Shown here in pieces: positions 28,505 to 38,289 of a stretch of DNA of 64,000 nt. Location of the stretch: the NCBI RefSeq assembly GCF_000317675.1, contig NC_019776.1:3286001-3350000 (forward strand), in the 5' to 3' direction. The position numbers were made by a program, and so were the translations under genes. The first letter of the stretch is position 1, and each line of letters begins with the position of its first letter. The notes beneath the pieces were generated by a model. The model was not told the origin of the DNA, did not search any database, and saw only the letters and a list, made by a program, of their open reading frames with translations. Origin of the DNA: Cyanobacterium aponinum PCC 10605. Its GTDB lineage: Bacteria; Cyanobacteriota; Cyanobacteriia; Cyanobacteriales; Cyanobacteriaceae.

Positions 28505-30640
28505 TTATTTAACTATCGCACCGAAATCAGCTAAAACACGGCTATAATTGCGTAATAAACCCAGTAAATTTAAGCGATTAGTTTTAATTTTTTCATCTTC
28601 TGCCATGACTAAAACGCTGTTTTCTCCATCAAAAAAGTTACTAATAATGGGGTTAATTTCTAATAAACCATCGATTAATAATTGATAGTTACTTTCTCTT
28701 TTTGCTTCTTGACTGATGGGAGCTAATTTTTGTAAGGCTTGGTATAAATCTTGTTCAGAATTAGATTCAAAATATTCAGGATTGATTACTTGATTTATTT
28801 CTAATTTGTCGGTTTTTAAACTTCCTTTAACTGCTAATTTTGTGGAACGATTTACAGTTTCATAAATTTGAGAGAGTAAACCATTGTTTCTAATTTCTTG
28901 GAGGAATAACGCCCTATTTCTGATGTCTAATAAGTTAGTCAATGCCCTTGTTATATATTCTGAATCATTATCCCCTAAAACTGCGTTTACTAGATCATAA
29001 TCAATATTTAATTCGTCTTGTAAAAGGGTATGTATTCTCTGAGTAAAAAACTCTTGAATGGCATTTAAGGGAGATTTTTTGTCGGGATGAGAGGTAACAA
29101 AATCTTCACAGGCTTGGGTTAGCAATTCCTCTAAATTAATTTCAAGATTTCCGTGCCATGTAATGTTAATGATAGCATTAGCCGATCTTCTTAACGCAAA
29201 AGGATCACTTGAACCCGTTGGCATCATCCCCAATCCAATTATACCCACAATAGTATCGATGCGATCGCCTATTCCGACAATTTGACCATTAAGAGTTTCT
29301 GGCATTATATCTCCTGCGTTGCGAGGTAAATAGTGTTCAAAAATTCCCTTGGCAACAGTTGGGGATTCACCGCTTTTAAGGGCGTATTTTTCTCCCATAA
29401 TTCCCTGTAACTCTGGAAATTCATACACCATTTGGGTAACTAAATCTGCTTTACATAATGATGCAGTGCTTTCTACTTCGGATTTTTGTAACTCATTTAA
29501 CCCCAATTGCTCACTAATTTGTTGACAAATGCCAATAATACGGTTAACTTTATCGTGCATTGTGCCTAAGTCTTCTTGGAAGGTGACGTTTTCTAACTCT
29601 GGTAAATAGGTTTCTAAATGTTCATCACAATCTGCTTGGTAGAAAAATTGAGCGTCTGCTAATCTTGCTCTAATTACTTTAGCATTTCCCGTGGCGATAA
29701 TGTCAGATTTTGTGGGATCTCCGTTGGAAATAGTGATAAAATAGGGCATTAATTCCCCTTTTTCGTCTTTTATGGGAAAATAACGCTGATGAGTAACCAT
29801 TACAGTGGTAATTACTTCTGAAGGTAATTGTAAAAACTCGGCTTCAAATTTACCTAATACAGGGGTAGGATATTCTACTAAATTAGTAACTTCTGTGAGT
29901 AAATCAGGATAAATTTCAGCTTTACCTTTAACTAAGGTGGCTAAATGCTTAATTTCTTCTTCTATCTTCTTATATCTAGTTTTAACATCCACTAAAACCG
30001 AGGCTTTTTCTAAAGTAGCAACATAGTCTTGAGCGGAATTAATGACAACAGTTGCAGGATGTAATACACGATGACCAGTAGAGATGCGATCGCTTCTTAA
30101 AACATTAGTACCAAGATTTAATTCAAGGGGCAAAATCTCACTATCCCACAAAGCAACTAAATGACGAATAGGGCGAGGAAAACGCAATTCATCATCAGCC
30201 CACCGCATAAATCTTCTACCTTCTAAGCCTGTAATCCACTGAGGCACTAACCTTTGTAAAATATCTTTGGTTGCCTCTCCCATCATTTTCTTTTGAATAA
30301 AAATAAATTCTCCCTTCTCTGTTTCCCTAACCTGAAAATCCTCTAAAGAAACCCCTTGTTTACGGGCAAAACCTTCAGCCGCAGGAGTTGCTTTCCCATC
30401 CTTGAATGCCGCCGTTACAGGAGGCCCTTTTATTTCTTCCTCTCTATCTGGTTGTTTTTCTGCTAATCCTTCTATTAACACCGCTAAACGGCGAGGAGTG
30501 CCATAAATTTTTATCTCTGTAGGCTCTAAAAACTCACTTTTTAAATTATCTTTAATTTTACTATCCCATTGTGCGATCGCACTATCAACGAAGTCTGCGG
30601 GTAATTCTTCAGTCCCAATTTCTAAGAGGAAATTTGCCAT
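28505..30640 (-). CDS. glyS: Glycyl-tRNA synthetase beta subunit
   Basis: This 711-residue beta chain of the bacterial alpha2beta2 enzyme charges tRNA-Gly with glycine together with GlyQ. It starts [18 protein letters not shown], the family hallmark. Further segments are [54 protein letters not shown] and [11 protein letters not shown]. The C-terminal anticodon-binding domain holds SRVLADFG. Length is normal. glyQ is not in the window, as is common in cyanobacteria. Confidence 0.96.
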   Translation of the reverse strand: MANFLLEIGTEELPADFVDSAIAQWDSKIKDNLKSEFLEPTEIKIYGTPRRLAVLIEGLAEKQPDREEEIKGPPVTAAFKDGKATPAAEGFARKQGVSLEDFQVRETEKGEFIFIQKKMMGEATKDILQRLVPQWITGLEGRRFMRWADDELRFPRPIRHLVALWDSEILPLELNLGTNVLRSDRISTGHRVLHPATVVINSAQDYVATLEKASVLVDVKTRYKKIEEEIKHLATLVKGKAEIYPDLLTEVTNLVEYPTPVLGKFEAEFLQLPSEVITTVMVTHQRYFPIKDEKGELMPYFITISNGDPTKSDIIATGNAKVIRARLADAQFFYQADCDEHLETYLPELENVTFQEDLGTMHDKVNRIIGICQQISEQLGLNELQKSEVESTASLCKADLVTQMVYEFPELQGIMGEKYALKSGESPTVAKGIFEHYLPRNAGDIMPETLNGQIVGIGDRIDTIVGIIGLGMMPTGSSDPFALRRSANAIINITWHGNLEINLEELLTQACEDFVTSHPDKKSPLNAIQEFFTQRIHTLLQDELNIDYDLVNAVLGDNDSEYITRALTNLLDIRNRALFLQEIRNNGLLSQIYETVNRSTKLAVKGSLKTDKLEINQVINPEYFESNSEQDLYQALQKLAPISQEAKRESNYQLLIDGLLEINPIISNFFDGENSVLVMAEDEKIKTNRLNLLGLLRNYSRVLADFGAIVK

Positions 30641-30746
30641 ATTCTCTGTTTAACAATAACTTTATTTATATCTTCATCTCATTATCGGTTATTGTCGATG
30701 GATAAATCAACGATTAAGAGAATCAAGCCTGAAGAAGTCTAAAAAT

Positions 30747-31008
30747 AACCTCAGTTAGGTTTAAGAATATCGGATAAGATTAGGTGTCAAGTGTCAGGTG
30801 TCAGGTTTTAGGGTGTTTAAGGGATGGGGAGATGAGGGGAGAGGGAGACAAGGTATCAGGTATCAGGTTTCAGGTTTTAGAAAAAAGTAATGAGTAACGA
30901 GTAATTATCAACTATTCACTATTCACTATTTACCATTGCCCATTGCCTGTTGCCCTTCAGCCTACCAAACACCAATAATTTACATACTTTAAAGTAATAG
31001 AGCCAAAT
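30747..31008. repeat. Composite family A/B remnant upstream of a small conserved gene
   Basis: A family A left end (AACCTCAGTTAGG at 30747) leads through CAGGTGT/CAGGTAT heptamers and CACTATT heptamers into a family B-type right end (AATAATTTACATAC, then ATAGAGCC at 30996-31003). This looks like a chimera of two elements or a family B copy with a heptamer interior. No gene is seen. Confidence 0.55.
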
Positions 31009-31078
31009 AAACTGTATCGAAAAATGAATATTGACTAGAATTTTATTATTTTAGAAACTATATATCGAAAACAAATTA

Positions 31079-31387
31079 ATGAAATATTTTTTTTTGACTG
31101 CGGGATGGACTTATAATCGTATTTGGGAAAGAAGTGGGCTTTGGAATGAAATGGTTTGGCGACGACAACCCTATATAAAATCCCTGCCCATTGGTATCAT
31201 TGAAAATGATCAAACTCTTTGGCTGTATGAGGTAGAAGATACTATTATAATGGTGGAAGTAAGTCCTTTGTCTGATAATGTCAAGTTCGATAAGAATATC
31301 GGTCAAGTAGTTTTAAAAAGATTAATCGATTCTGATCAAGTGCTTGATACTCTGATTAAAGCGCAAAAAGTAGTTAAGCCATTCTAA
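31079..31387 (+). CDS. Conserved cyanobacterial hypothetical protein (102 aa)
   Basis: This small soluble protein starts MKYFFLTAGWTYNRIWE and contains RRQPYIKSLPIGI and LWLYEVEDTIIMVEV, with no signal peptide, membrane helix or recognised domain. The composition, codon use and rich mixture of conserved-looking aromatic residues suggest a real gene. I recall similar proteins annotated as hypothetical in cyanobacteria. Function unknown. It is followed 101 bp later by a membrane protein in the same direction. Confidence 0.65.
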   Translation: MKYFFLTAGWTYNRIWERSGLWNEMVWRRQPYIKSLPIGIIENDQTLWLYEVEDTIIMVEVSPLSDNVKFDKNIGQVVLKRLIDSDQVLDTLIKAQKVVKPF

Positions 31388-31488
31388 ATATTCCTACAAG
31401 TTCTGATACAATTACTTTGTTAGACGAAAGTAACAGTATATTTTTAACACCTGCTTTGATGATACCAAAGGATTAACTAAGTTAAACA

Positions 31489-32229
31489 ATGTCCATTAAT
31501 GTTAATAATTTTTTCTTAAAAAAAATACTATTTAATCAATACTTAAAAGATAAAAGATTTTATTTTTTTTTATTAGGACTAACCGCTTCTATCGGAGATT
31601 TAGAACTGGTTATATCTACTGTAGCTTTTCTTTGTCTAATGGTTATTAGCTATCAGATAAAATCTCAGTATTGGTTAAATTATATTCACAAATTTACTAA
31701 GCACTTAACCCCAGAAAATAAAAAACTATTCTACTCCATTGCCATTGCTAGTTTTTTCTCTTTAAGTAGCTATTTTTCTTTGAATATATGGACAGAAATT
31801 GACAATAAATGGTTAGCATTTGGGATTATTATTCAAACCATATTTAGTGGTGCAGGGCTAATATTTTTAGCCAACATTCTGATTGAAAATAAGTCCCGAA
31901 ATTTGAAGGCGAATAATTTATTTGAAAAAATAATCGAACAGTTAAATGATTCTTCTCCTTTAAAAAGATTATGGGCTGTTAATCAAGTTATTTTACAATG
32001 GCATCATCAAACATTTACCCAAGAAGAATATGAGCAAATAAGAGAATATTTAACTATACTAAAAGATTTAGAAACAGAACCGATTATTATTAGTAAAATT
32101 GACCATTGTTTAGAACTAATTACTCCTTTCTTCCCAAATAATCGCCAAAGAATACCGATTAATAATTTTCCTCTCTCAAGAAAAAAGAAATTATCATCAG
32201 TAAAAACCTTTAAAATCTTAAAAAGTTAA
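31489..32229 (+). CDS. Membrane protein of unknown function (246 aa)
   Basis: Four hydrophobic helices are apparent in the first 130 residues (about 25-58 as a pair, 82-98 and 107-127). A cytoplasmic helical region rich in acidic and basic residues (LKRLWAVNQVILQWHHQTF) follows, perhaps a HEAT-like repeat, and a basic tail ends it. It lies 21 bp upstream of the alpha/beta hydrolase gene and is probably co-transcribed with it. I do not recognise the family. Confidence 0.6.
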   Translation: MSINVNNFFLKKILFNQYLKDKRFYFFLLGLTASIGDLELVISTVAFLCLMVISYQIKSQYWLNYIHKFTKHLTPENKKLFYSIAIASFFSLSSYFSLNIWTEIDNKWLAFGIIIQTIFSGAGLIFLANILIENKSRNLKANNLFEKIIEQLNDSSPLKRLWAVNQVILQWHHQTFTQEEYEQIREYLTILKDLETEPIIISKIDHCLELITPFFPNNRQRIPINNFPLSRKKKLSSVKTFKILKS

Positions 32230-32250
32230 AAAAACTCAATTTGAAACATA

Positions 32251-33129
32251 ATGAATACTTCCACCGCACAAACCAACTTAAACGAAAAAGGCACTGTCAA
32301 CATTCGAGGGGTAAATCATTACTATGAGTGGATTCGCACCCCTTCTGAAAATAACTCTCCTAAACCTGTAATGGTATTTATTCATGGTTGGGGGGGGTCT
32401 TGTCGTTATTGGCGTACTACAGCAAATGCGATCGCATCTAACTATGACTGTTTACTTTATGATATGAGAGGCTTTGGACAATCAAAAGAAGAAAAAGGAG
32501 CAAAAATAGGTTACGAATTAGAAGATTATGCCCAAGATTTATTATTATTACTAGACAAATTTAATTTAGAAAAAGTATATTTAAACTCTCATTCTATGGG
32601 AGCATCAGTAGGGACAATATTCTTAAATTTAGCACCAGAAAGAATACATAAAGCAATTTTAACCTGTAATGGTATTTTCACTTATAATGCCCTTGCTTTT
32701 TCTGCTTTCCATAAAGTGGGAGGATATGTAGTTAAATTTCGTTATCATTGGTTTTTAAAAGTACCATTTGCAGAAAAACTTTTTATGGCAAGATTTCTTT
32801 ATCAACCCATACCAAAGCAAATGGGCATCGATTTTTTAGAAGATTTTTTGTTAGCAGATTATGATGCCGCTTTAAACACAATTTATTCTTCTGTTAGTAA
32901 AAAAGCAGTGGAAATAATGCCCCAAGAATTTAGCAAAATTCAAGTACCAACGTTATTAGTTTCAGGAGAAAAAGACCAAATAATTCCTGCTTCTATGGGT
33001 AAAGCCGCCGTTGCTTTAAACCCAGAAAAAATATCTTATTTTGAAGTTCCCAAAACAGGACATTTTCCCATGTTAGAAGATTCTACAACTTATCTAAAAG
33101 CTATTAATAAATTTTTAAAGACAAGTTAA
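32251..33129 (+). CDS. Alpha/beta hydrolase
   Basis: This 292-residue hydrolase has FIHGWGGSCRYWR as oxyanion segment and the nucleophile Ser115 in NSHSMGAS; the usual Gly two residues before the nucleophile-flanking His is Ser. The acid lies in VSGEKDQIIP and the His in TGHFPMLED. A cap region of about 70 residues lies between. There is no signal peptide. The substrate is unknown; ester or lactone cleavage is possible. A family B element inserted so close that its 8-bp target includes the TAA stop. Confidence 0.85.
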   Translation: MNTSTAQTNLNEKGTVNIRGVNHYYEWIRTPSENNSPKPVMVFIHGWGGSCRYWRTTANAIASNYDCLLYDMRGFGQSKEEKGAKIGYELEDYAQDLLLLLDKFNLEKVYLNSHSMGASVGTIFLNLAPERIHKAILTCNGIFTYNALAFSAFHKVGGYVVKFRYHWFLKVPFAEKLFMARFLYQPIPKQMGIDFLEDFLLADYDAALNTIYSSVSKKAVEIMPQEFSKIQVPTLLVSGEKDQIIPASMGKAAVALNPEKISYFEVPKTGHFPMLEDSTTYLKAINKFLKTS

Positions 33130-33133
33130 TAAT

Positions 33134-33315
33134 GGCTCTATCAATTCTCGTCGTGTAAATTATTCGTGTTTGGTAGGCAAGAGGCAAGAGGCAACAGGGG
33201 ATTATTAAATAATAATTTATAAACTTTTAGTTTTTGTTTTACTATAAACACTATTCAATAAAGGTTATGGAAGTCCTGTTTCTCTTAATTTATCATAACC
33301 ACACTCTGAAGAACC
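33134..33315. mobile_element. Family B MITE at the 3' edge of the hydrolase gene
   Basis: This 182-bp element in inverted orientation runs from GGCTCTATCA to GAAGAACC with perfect 8-bp duplications TTAATAAT at 33126-33133 and 33316-33323. The left duplication contains the hydrolase stop codon (33127-33129), so the gene kept its reading frame. It has no ORF. Confidence 0.88.
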
Positions 33316-33421
33316 TTAATAATTTAATAAAAAATAAGTATTTTGGACTATTGCCTGTCAATTATTTCCTGTTGCTTACCTTTTTGATACCACTTTTTCA
33401 TTCTTCCCTCAGTATCTTAAC

Positions 33422-33484
33422 GTGAAGTACTCACATTCGCTTCGTTGAAATGTGAGCTTCTTCTCTCATCTGCTGATACTTCAC
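33422..33484. other. Nested inverted-repeat structure
   Basis: An outer stem GTGAAGTA/TACTTCAC (33422-33429 with 33477-33484) encloses an inner stem CTCACATT/AATGTGAG (33430-33437 with 33449-33456). All pairs are Watson-Crick. It is not part of the A-D families. It could be an IS200/IS605-type end remnant or a structured RNA. The following 33485-33884 is AT-rich without an ORF or repeat I can name. Confidence 0.5.
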
Positions 33485-33884
33485 TATACTCTGAGCCTAA
33501 TCTAAGTATTTTAAATGGGTCTAAAAGAAATAATAATAATTAGTTACTGAGGAATACTTATTCATATTTATTAGCATTAACTATGACAACTTAAGTAGCA
33601 TCACTGTTTAAACATTTTGATAAACTAAATACAAAAAATACGAAAATTATCTAAAAAAGACGTTAATGGGAAAAAAACTGGTTAATATTTATTACTTCCC
33701 TTATTTATCTTCCCATAAACTTTTCCCACTTATTGCAAATTTTTAGAAATAATGATATTCTAGTTGCGACAGTAAATACAACCCAGATAAGTATATTCAA
33801 CTTGTTTTATCTGTTCTGTTTTCATTAAAACAATAGGCTTTAACTGTTTTAAACAAGAAAATTCGTATCGCAAAAATAACTATC

Positions 33885-34640
33885 ATGAAAAAATCTAAGT
33901 CTCTCGAACTATTAATGGCAATAGGGTTAACTGCAACTTTAAGCTCTACTTCATCATTTGTTAATGCTCAAGAAAACTCTCATAACAATACAAATATCCC
34001 ACCATTTTTACTGGCACAGGGTGGAGAAGGTGGCGAAGGTGGAGAAGGTGGCGAAGAATATAGCGAGGGAGAACAAGCCAATGCTGATTTTAAAGATAAA
34101 ATGAATGGAAAACAATTACTTGATTCTTTGAAACAAGGTGGTTATGTTATTTACTTCCGTCATGCAGAAACAGAAAAAGATTATGCAGATCAAGTAACTG
34201 CTGTTATGGGTAATTGTTCAACTCAAAGAACCCTGAGTGAATACGGTTGGAATCAAGCTAAAATGATTGGGGAAGCCTTTAGAAAATACTCAATTCCCGT
34301 GGCTGATGTTATTGCAAGTCAATATTGTCGTGCTTGGCAAACCGCAGATTTAGCTTTTGGAAGACACGTGAAAAATGGTGACCTAAATTTTCCCAAAGCG
34401 GAAGATTATACAGATGAACAAGTAGCCGACATGAAAGCTAGATTGATTCCTATGCTGACAAAATTACCCCCTCAAGGAGAAAATACGGTTATTGTTGGTC
34501 ACGATGATTTATTTGAAGCGGCTACGGGTATTTATCCTGCGCCTCAAGGTTTAGCTTATGTTGTAAAACCAGACGGCAACGGTGGATTTGAATTAATTGC
34601 AAATCTGCTACCAGAAGAATGGATGAAATTAGGACAATAA
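33885..34640 (+). CDS. Exported histidine phosphatase family protein
   Basis: This 251-residue protein has a signal peptide (about 1-29, ending NAQEN). A low-complexity Gly-Glu segment (GGEGGEGGEGGEE, about 46-60) is encoded by a GGTGGAGAA-type tandem repeat. A histidine phosphatase domain follows: YFRHAET with the phospho-accepting His93, a later GHDD segment, and SQYCRAWQTADLAFG. The protein should hydrolyse phosphoesters or act on phosphoproteins in the periplasm. Copy number of the GGE repeat could vary between strains. A terminator hairpin follows. Confidence 0.85.
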   Translation: MKKSKSLELLMAIGLTATLSSTSSFVNAQENSHNNTNIPPFLLAQGGEGGEGGEGGEEYSEGEQANADFKDKMNGKQLLDSLKQGGYVIYFRHAETEKDYADQVTAVMGNCSTQRTLSEYGWNQAKMIGEAFRKYSIPVADVIASQYCRAWQTADLAFGRHVKNGDLNFPKAEDYTDEQVADMKARLIPMLTKLPPQGENTVIVGHDDLFEAATGIYPAPQGLAYVVKPDGNGGFELIANLLPEEWMKLGQ

Positions 34641-34683
34641 TCTACTTTTCCCGACATCTACAAGAAATTTTTTGGTTTTTATT

Positions 34684-34704
34684 AAGGGCAGAAGCCCTTT
34701 TTTA
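34684..34704 (+). terminator. Rho-independent terminator after the histidine phosphatase
   Basis: AAGGGC and GCCCTT form a 6-bp stem around AGAA, followed by a T run. It lies 44 bp after the stop and immediately before the next ATG at 34706, so it separates two transcription units or forms an attenuator. Confidence 0.65.
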
Positions 34705-34705
34705 T

Positions 34706-35368
34706 ATGATTTTGCAACTAGAGAACATTCTTACACCAGAAATCTTACAGACTATAAATCACCAGTTAGAAGAAGCTAAATTTATTGACGGCAAAAAAAC
34801 CGCAGGTTGGCACGCTGTTAAGGTTAAAAATAATGAACAGCTATCGAATCAATTCTCTGAGATTCGTAATCTGGAAAAAATTATTTATCAGGCATTGAAT
34901 GAAAATATAGTTTTTCAAATGGCAACGATACCCAAAAAAATTCACTCCCTCAGATTTAGCCGTTATAGTCAAGGCATGGGTTATGGTTCTCATGTTGATG
35001 ATGCTCTTATGAAAGAAGGGCGCACAGATATTTCCTTTACTATTTTTTTGAACTCACCCCAAGAATACGAGGGGGGAGAGCTAATTTTGGAAGAAGTTAA
35101 TGAGGAACGCTCTTTTAAATTGAGTACAGGTACGATTATTTTTTATCCTTCTTATTCTCTTCATCGTGTGGAAACCGTCACGAAAGGAGTTAGAAAAGTT
35201 GTCGTAGGCTGGATAGAAAGCTGGATTAGAGATGTTCAAAAAAGAGAGATTCTTTTTGATTTAGATACAGTACGTCGTTCTATTTTTCATAAACAAGGAA
35301 AAACTGCCGAATTTGATTTACTTTCTAAGTCTTATTCTAATTTACTAAGATTTTTTGCGGATAGCTAA
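34706..35368 (+). CDS. PKHD-type Fe(II)/2-oxoglutarate hydroxylase (PiuC/YbiX family)
   Basis: From ATG 34706 the protein has 220 residues, the normal length; a longer frame beginning at 34619 would start within the upstream gene and cross a terminator. The dioxygenase core has the metal ligands His96 and Asp98 in GSHVDDA and His153 in SLHRVETV, with a later Arg in GVRKVVV as candidate 2-oxoglutarate contact. RFSRYSQGMGYG and EYEGGELILEE are family segments. Homologues are linked to iron uptake in proteobacteria, but the substrate is unknown. Confidence 0.88.
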   Translation: MILQLENILTPEILQTINHQLEEAKFIDGKKTAGWHAVKVKNNEQLSNQFSEIRNLEKIIYQALNENIVFQMATIPKKIHSLRFSRYSQGMGYGSHVDDALMKEGRTDISFTIFLNSPQEYEGGELILEEVNEERSFKLSTGTIIFYPSYSLHRVETVTKGVRKVVVGWIESWIRDVQKREILFDLDTVRRSIFHKQGKTAEFDLLSKSYSNLLRFFADS

Positions 35369-35370
35369 AT

Positions 35371-35502
35371 AACCTGAGTTCAGGATAAATTTTCATCTAT
35401 GGGTGATGACGAAAAGGGCAATGGGTAAGAGGCAAAGATGAATATTGAATAGTTGATAATTAAGAATTAAGAATTAAAAATTAAAAACTCCGAACTGAGT
35501 TT
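35371..35502. mobile_element. Family A element, complete copy 4
   Basis: This 132-bp element has ends AACCTGAGTTCAGG and CCGAACTGAGTTT and is flanked by AAAT (35367-35370 and 35503-35506). It begins 2 bp after the hydroxylase stop. The interior has AATTAAG/AATTAAA heptamers and no ORF. Confidence 0.7.
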
Positions 35503-35532
35503 AAATAATTGGCAGTTGATGAAAAAGTTGTG

Positions 35533-36423
35533 TTATTTGATTTTTTCCAAGATAGGTTTAACAGAAACAATATGTTTATTCATACCTAATTTATTGGGTT
35601 TTATACCTAACGCTAATCCAATTAATTCTGTTATATAAATAATAGGTAAATTATAGGTAACGTTAAATTTTTTCTCGATGTCAGCTTGACGTAACTCTAA
35701 ATTTGTATCACATAAAGGACAGGCTAAAACTATACAATCAGCGTTGAGGGATTTGGCTTCATCAAGAATTTGTTTTGTAAGATGAAATGCTCTTTCTTCC
35801 TGAGAGACTAAAATAGGTCCTCCGCAACAACTGGTTTTACTTTGAAAATCCACCACTTCCGCACCACAAATACGGGATAATTTATCCATAGAGGTGGGAA
35901 AACGGGGGGAATCCCAACCTGTTATATCCCCAGGGCGAGTGAGTAAACATCCGTAATAACAAGCAACTTTTAAGCCTGTCAGGGGTTTGACGACACGGGA
36001 GGCGATGTCTATATCGTTAACTAATACATCCACTACATTCCGCACTTGGATATTATAGTCTTTAACGTCGATGCCCATTTCGGACATAATCGCCATGATT
36101 TTATCTTTTTCGTTATCGTCTTTCAAGACTTTCATGGCACGGGCGGATTTATTGTAACATCCTGAGCAGGAAGCCAAGAGATCAAGGTTTTGTTTTTGGG
36201 CTAAGGCGACATTTCTTCCCGCCATTGCCATGCCCATATCGTGGGATACACTAGCTGCGATCGAACCTCCGCAACAAGACCAATCTTGTAATTCTTGTAA
36301 GTCAATGCCTAATTCTTTCATAACCACTCTGGTGGAGATGTCAAATTCTCTGGCGGTGGTGTGTAAACTACAACCGGGATAGTAGGCGTATTGGGTGGTG
36401 GTGGGTTTAATCATTGTTTTCAT
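35533..36423 (-). CDS. Heterodisulfide-reductase-like subunit B (B2 position)
   Basis: This 296-residue protein has two complete CCG motifs. Motif one is Cys18, Cys50-51 (WSCCGG), Cys86 and Cys89 (SCSGCY). Motif two is Cys159, Cys199-200 (TSCCGG), Cys235 and Cys238 (ACPLCD). In HdrB such motifs hold noncubane [4Fe-4S] clusters that act on disulfides. It is the last gene of a five-gene cluster and overlaps hdrC2 by 17 bp. The physiological substrate is unknown; see the cluster finding. Confidence 0.88.
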   Translation of the reverse strand: MKTMIKPTTTQYAYYPGCSLHTTAREFDISTRVVMKELGIDLQELQDWSCCGGSIAASVSHDMGMAMAGRNVALAQKQNLDLLASCSGCYNKSARAMKVLKDDNEKDKIMAIMSEMGIDVKDYNIQVRNVVDVLVNDIDIASRVVKPLTGLKVACYYGCLLTRPGDITGWDSPRFPTSMDKLSRICGAEVVDFQSKTSCCGGPILVSQEERAFHLTKQILDEAKSLNADCIVLACPLCDTNLELRQADIEKKFNVTYNLPIIYITELIGLALGIKPNKLGMNKHIVSVKPILEKIK

Positions 36424-37009
36424 GCTTTTTTCTCGCTTTGTCTAAGGCTTGGCTAAATTGTTGAGGATTTTTGATTTTTTCGGGGAAGGGTGACATTTTG
36501 CCCCGTAATACTAATTGAATACCGAGGGGGGCTTGATCGATCATTGCCTGTAAACCACCGAATCTCTGCATCAATTCGGGTTCAAAGAGAATGCCCCGTT
36601 TTTGCACTAAATCAACGAAAATTTGGTTAAATTTAGTGGAATCGTTCTTAATTCCTTCTTCTATGGCAATAGCTTTCACTGCTTCAATGACATCGGAAGG
36701 GCGTACACCACGAGGACAGCGAGAGGTACAAATATAACAAGAACTGCACATCCACAAAGTATTACTTTGCAGGACTTTTTCCCATTCCCCTCTCTGAATC
36801 ATCAGAATTAAAGTGCGGGGTGACATATCCATCACATCGATATTTGTACAACCACCGCTACAAGTGCCACATTGCATACAAGCTGCGATCGCGCTTCCTT
36901 TTCCTCCTTCGGCTTCGACTCTTTTGGCAAAATCGAGATTCATTTTATCGCCATCTAATTGACGATCTTTTTTCATGCCGAAGACAAACTTTTTCTTTTT
37001 CGTAATCAT
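36407..37009 (-). CDS. Heterodisulfide-reductase-like subunit C (C2 position), 4Fe-4S ferredoxin type
   Basis: This 200-residue protein carries two [4Fe-4S] motifs: CMQCGTCSGGC (Cys44, 47, 50, 54) and CSSCYICTSRC (Cys88, 91, 94, 98). The second is followed by PRGVRPSDVIEA, the HdrC signature. It would relay electrons between the FAD-bearing A subunit and HdrB2. It overlaps hdrB2, consistent with translational coupling. ATG codons at residues 1, 12 and 23 are all possible starts. Confidence 0.88.
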   Translation of the reverse strand: MITKKKKFVFGMKKDRQLDGDKMNLDFAKRVEAEGGKGSAIAACMQCGTCSGGCTNIDVMDMSPRTLILMIQRGEWEKVLQSNTLWMCSSCYICTSRCPRGVRPSDVIEAVKAIAIEEGIKNDSTKFNQIFVDLVQKRGILFEPELMQRFGGLQAMIDQAPLGIQLVLRGKMSPFPEKIKNPQQFSQALDKARKKHENND

Positions 37010-37048
37010 TTTATCTTCTCCTTATACTAAACTAGGGATTTGATTATT

Positions 37049-37245
37049 ACTTCAGTTCGATGCAGAAATATCTGGTTTAGGTAGGTTTCAGGTTTCAGGT
37101 GGCAGGTTTCAGGTAAAGATTTCTCTAACATTAATGAATTAATCAAAAAAATTGATAATAAAAAATCAATAAACATAAGTTTTTTGTAAATTCTTATAAT
37201 TTTTCCCTCTTCCCTTTTCCCTATTCCCTACCATCACCAATAAAC
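37049..37245. repeat. Family A remnant inside the Hdr-like cluster
   Basis: The spacer between hdrA and hdrC2 holds a family A-like left end (ACTTCAGTTCGATGC), CAGGTTT/CAGGTGG heptamers and AT-rich DNA, but no gene. In sHdr loci a small hypothetical gene is often found at this place. Confidence 0.5.
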
Positions 37246-38289
37246 TTAAATGCAAACTAGCTTATTGAGAGAAATCCCCCGTTGTTGTAACAGAAAACCT
37301 GCTATTTCCGCCGCCGCTGATCGCCCGTCAGTAATAGATTCCATAATGGCTTTTGGACCTGTTGCCGCCCCCGCAAGGAAGATTCCGGGGCGTTGAGAAT
37401 GGTTGTTAGAATACTGTTGATGGGCAGTGGCAAAGAAGCGATCGCACCCCAGTTGTAAACCTGCCACATCCAGTAAATCGGGATTACCTTCCATGCCCAC
37501 CATTAACACCATCAAATCCACCGATAGACGCATGGGTTTAGCCGTCAAAGTATCTTCTAAACGTAATAAGAGACTGCGATCGGGCTTTTCACTAGCTTCC
37601 GAAAGTCGCCCCCGTAGAAACTGGATACCGTGAGACTCTTGAGAAGTACGATATAATTCTTCATAACCCCGTCCAAAAACCCGAATATCCATGTAGAGGC
37701 AATAGATTTGACAATCTGGATTTTGCTCCTTAACCTCGATCGCAACTTTGATGGCATTTGTACAACAAACCCGAGAACAATAATTATTATTAACCTTCTC
37801 ATCCCTCGAACCCACACAGTGAATCATTGCCACCTTTTTCGGAACTTTACCTTGAGCGGTGGTAACTTTTCCTGCTTTTAACATCGCATCAAGTTCCACA
37901 GAAGTAATGGCATTATCATAAATATCGTAACCATACTCCTCTTTTAAACTAGCATCAAAATGCTTATAACCTGTAGAGACGAGGATTGCCTGAGCGTTAA
38001 TTGTATCACCGTGGGAAGTAGTCACCCAAAAATCAGGAGCAGAACCCTTAATTTCCGTTACAGTGGTATCCGTTAAAATTTGAGTAGAACCCAAACCAGC
38101 CTTTAAATTAGCCGTAATTTCGGAAGCATCGGTAAAATCGGGGAAAACCTTAAACCACTTGTTTAAATGCCCACCAACTTGAGCCTGTTTTTCAATCAAA
38201 ACCACATCAAAACCGAAACCTTGCAACTTACCTGCCGCCGCTAAACCTGCAGGACCTGCACCAATTACAATGACATTATTGTTACTCAT
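37246..38289 (-). CDS. Heterodisulfide-reductase-like subunit A (FAD)
   Basis: This short HdrA-type flavoprotein has 347 residues. The FAD motif VIVIGAGPAGLAAAGKL lies at 6-22, and an iron-sulfur segment reads YCSRVCCTNAIKVA (Cys171, 175, 176) with Cys158 in IHCVGSRD. The late FLAGAATGPKAIMESI closes the FAD fold. It lacks the extra ferredoxin and MvhD-linked regions of methanogen HdrA (650 or more residues). Length and layout fit bacterial sHdrA. It probably gathers electrons from HdrB/C and transfers them to a carrier. It is central in the cluster. Confidence 0.88.
   Translation of the reverse strand: MSNNNVIVIGAGPAGLAAAGKLQGFGFDVVLIEKQAQVGGHLNKWFKVFPDFTDASEITANLKAGLGSTQILTDTTVTEIKGSAPDFWVTTSHGDTINAQAILVSTGYKHFDASLKEEYGYDIYDNAITSVELDAMLKAGKVTTAQGKVPKKVAMIHCVGSRDEKVNNNYCSRVCCTNAIKVAIEVKEQNPDCQIYCLYMDIRVFGRGYEELYRTSQESHGIQFLRGRLSEASEKPDRSLLLRLEDTLTAKPMRLSVDLMVLMVGMEGNPDLLDVAGLQLGCDRFFATAHQQYSNNHSQRPGIFLAGAATGPKAIMESITDGRSAAAEIAGFLLQQRGISLNKLVCI

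Noticed and set aside
33234-33425. 63-codon open frame
   Set aside because: It starts inside a family B element and reads through its end; no sign of a protein.
34619-34705. Longer PKHD hydroxylase start overlapping the phosphatase gene
   Set aside because: It would read through an intrinsic terminator hairpin, and the family starts at MILQLENIL (34706).
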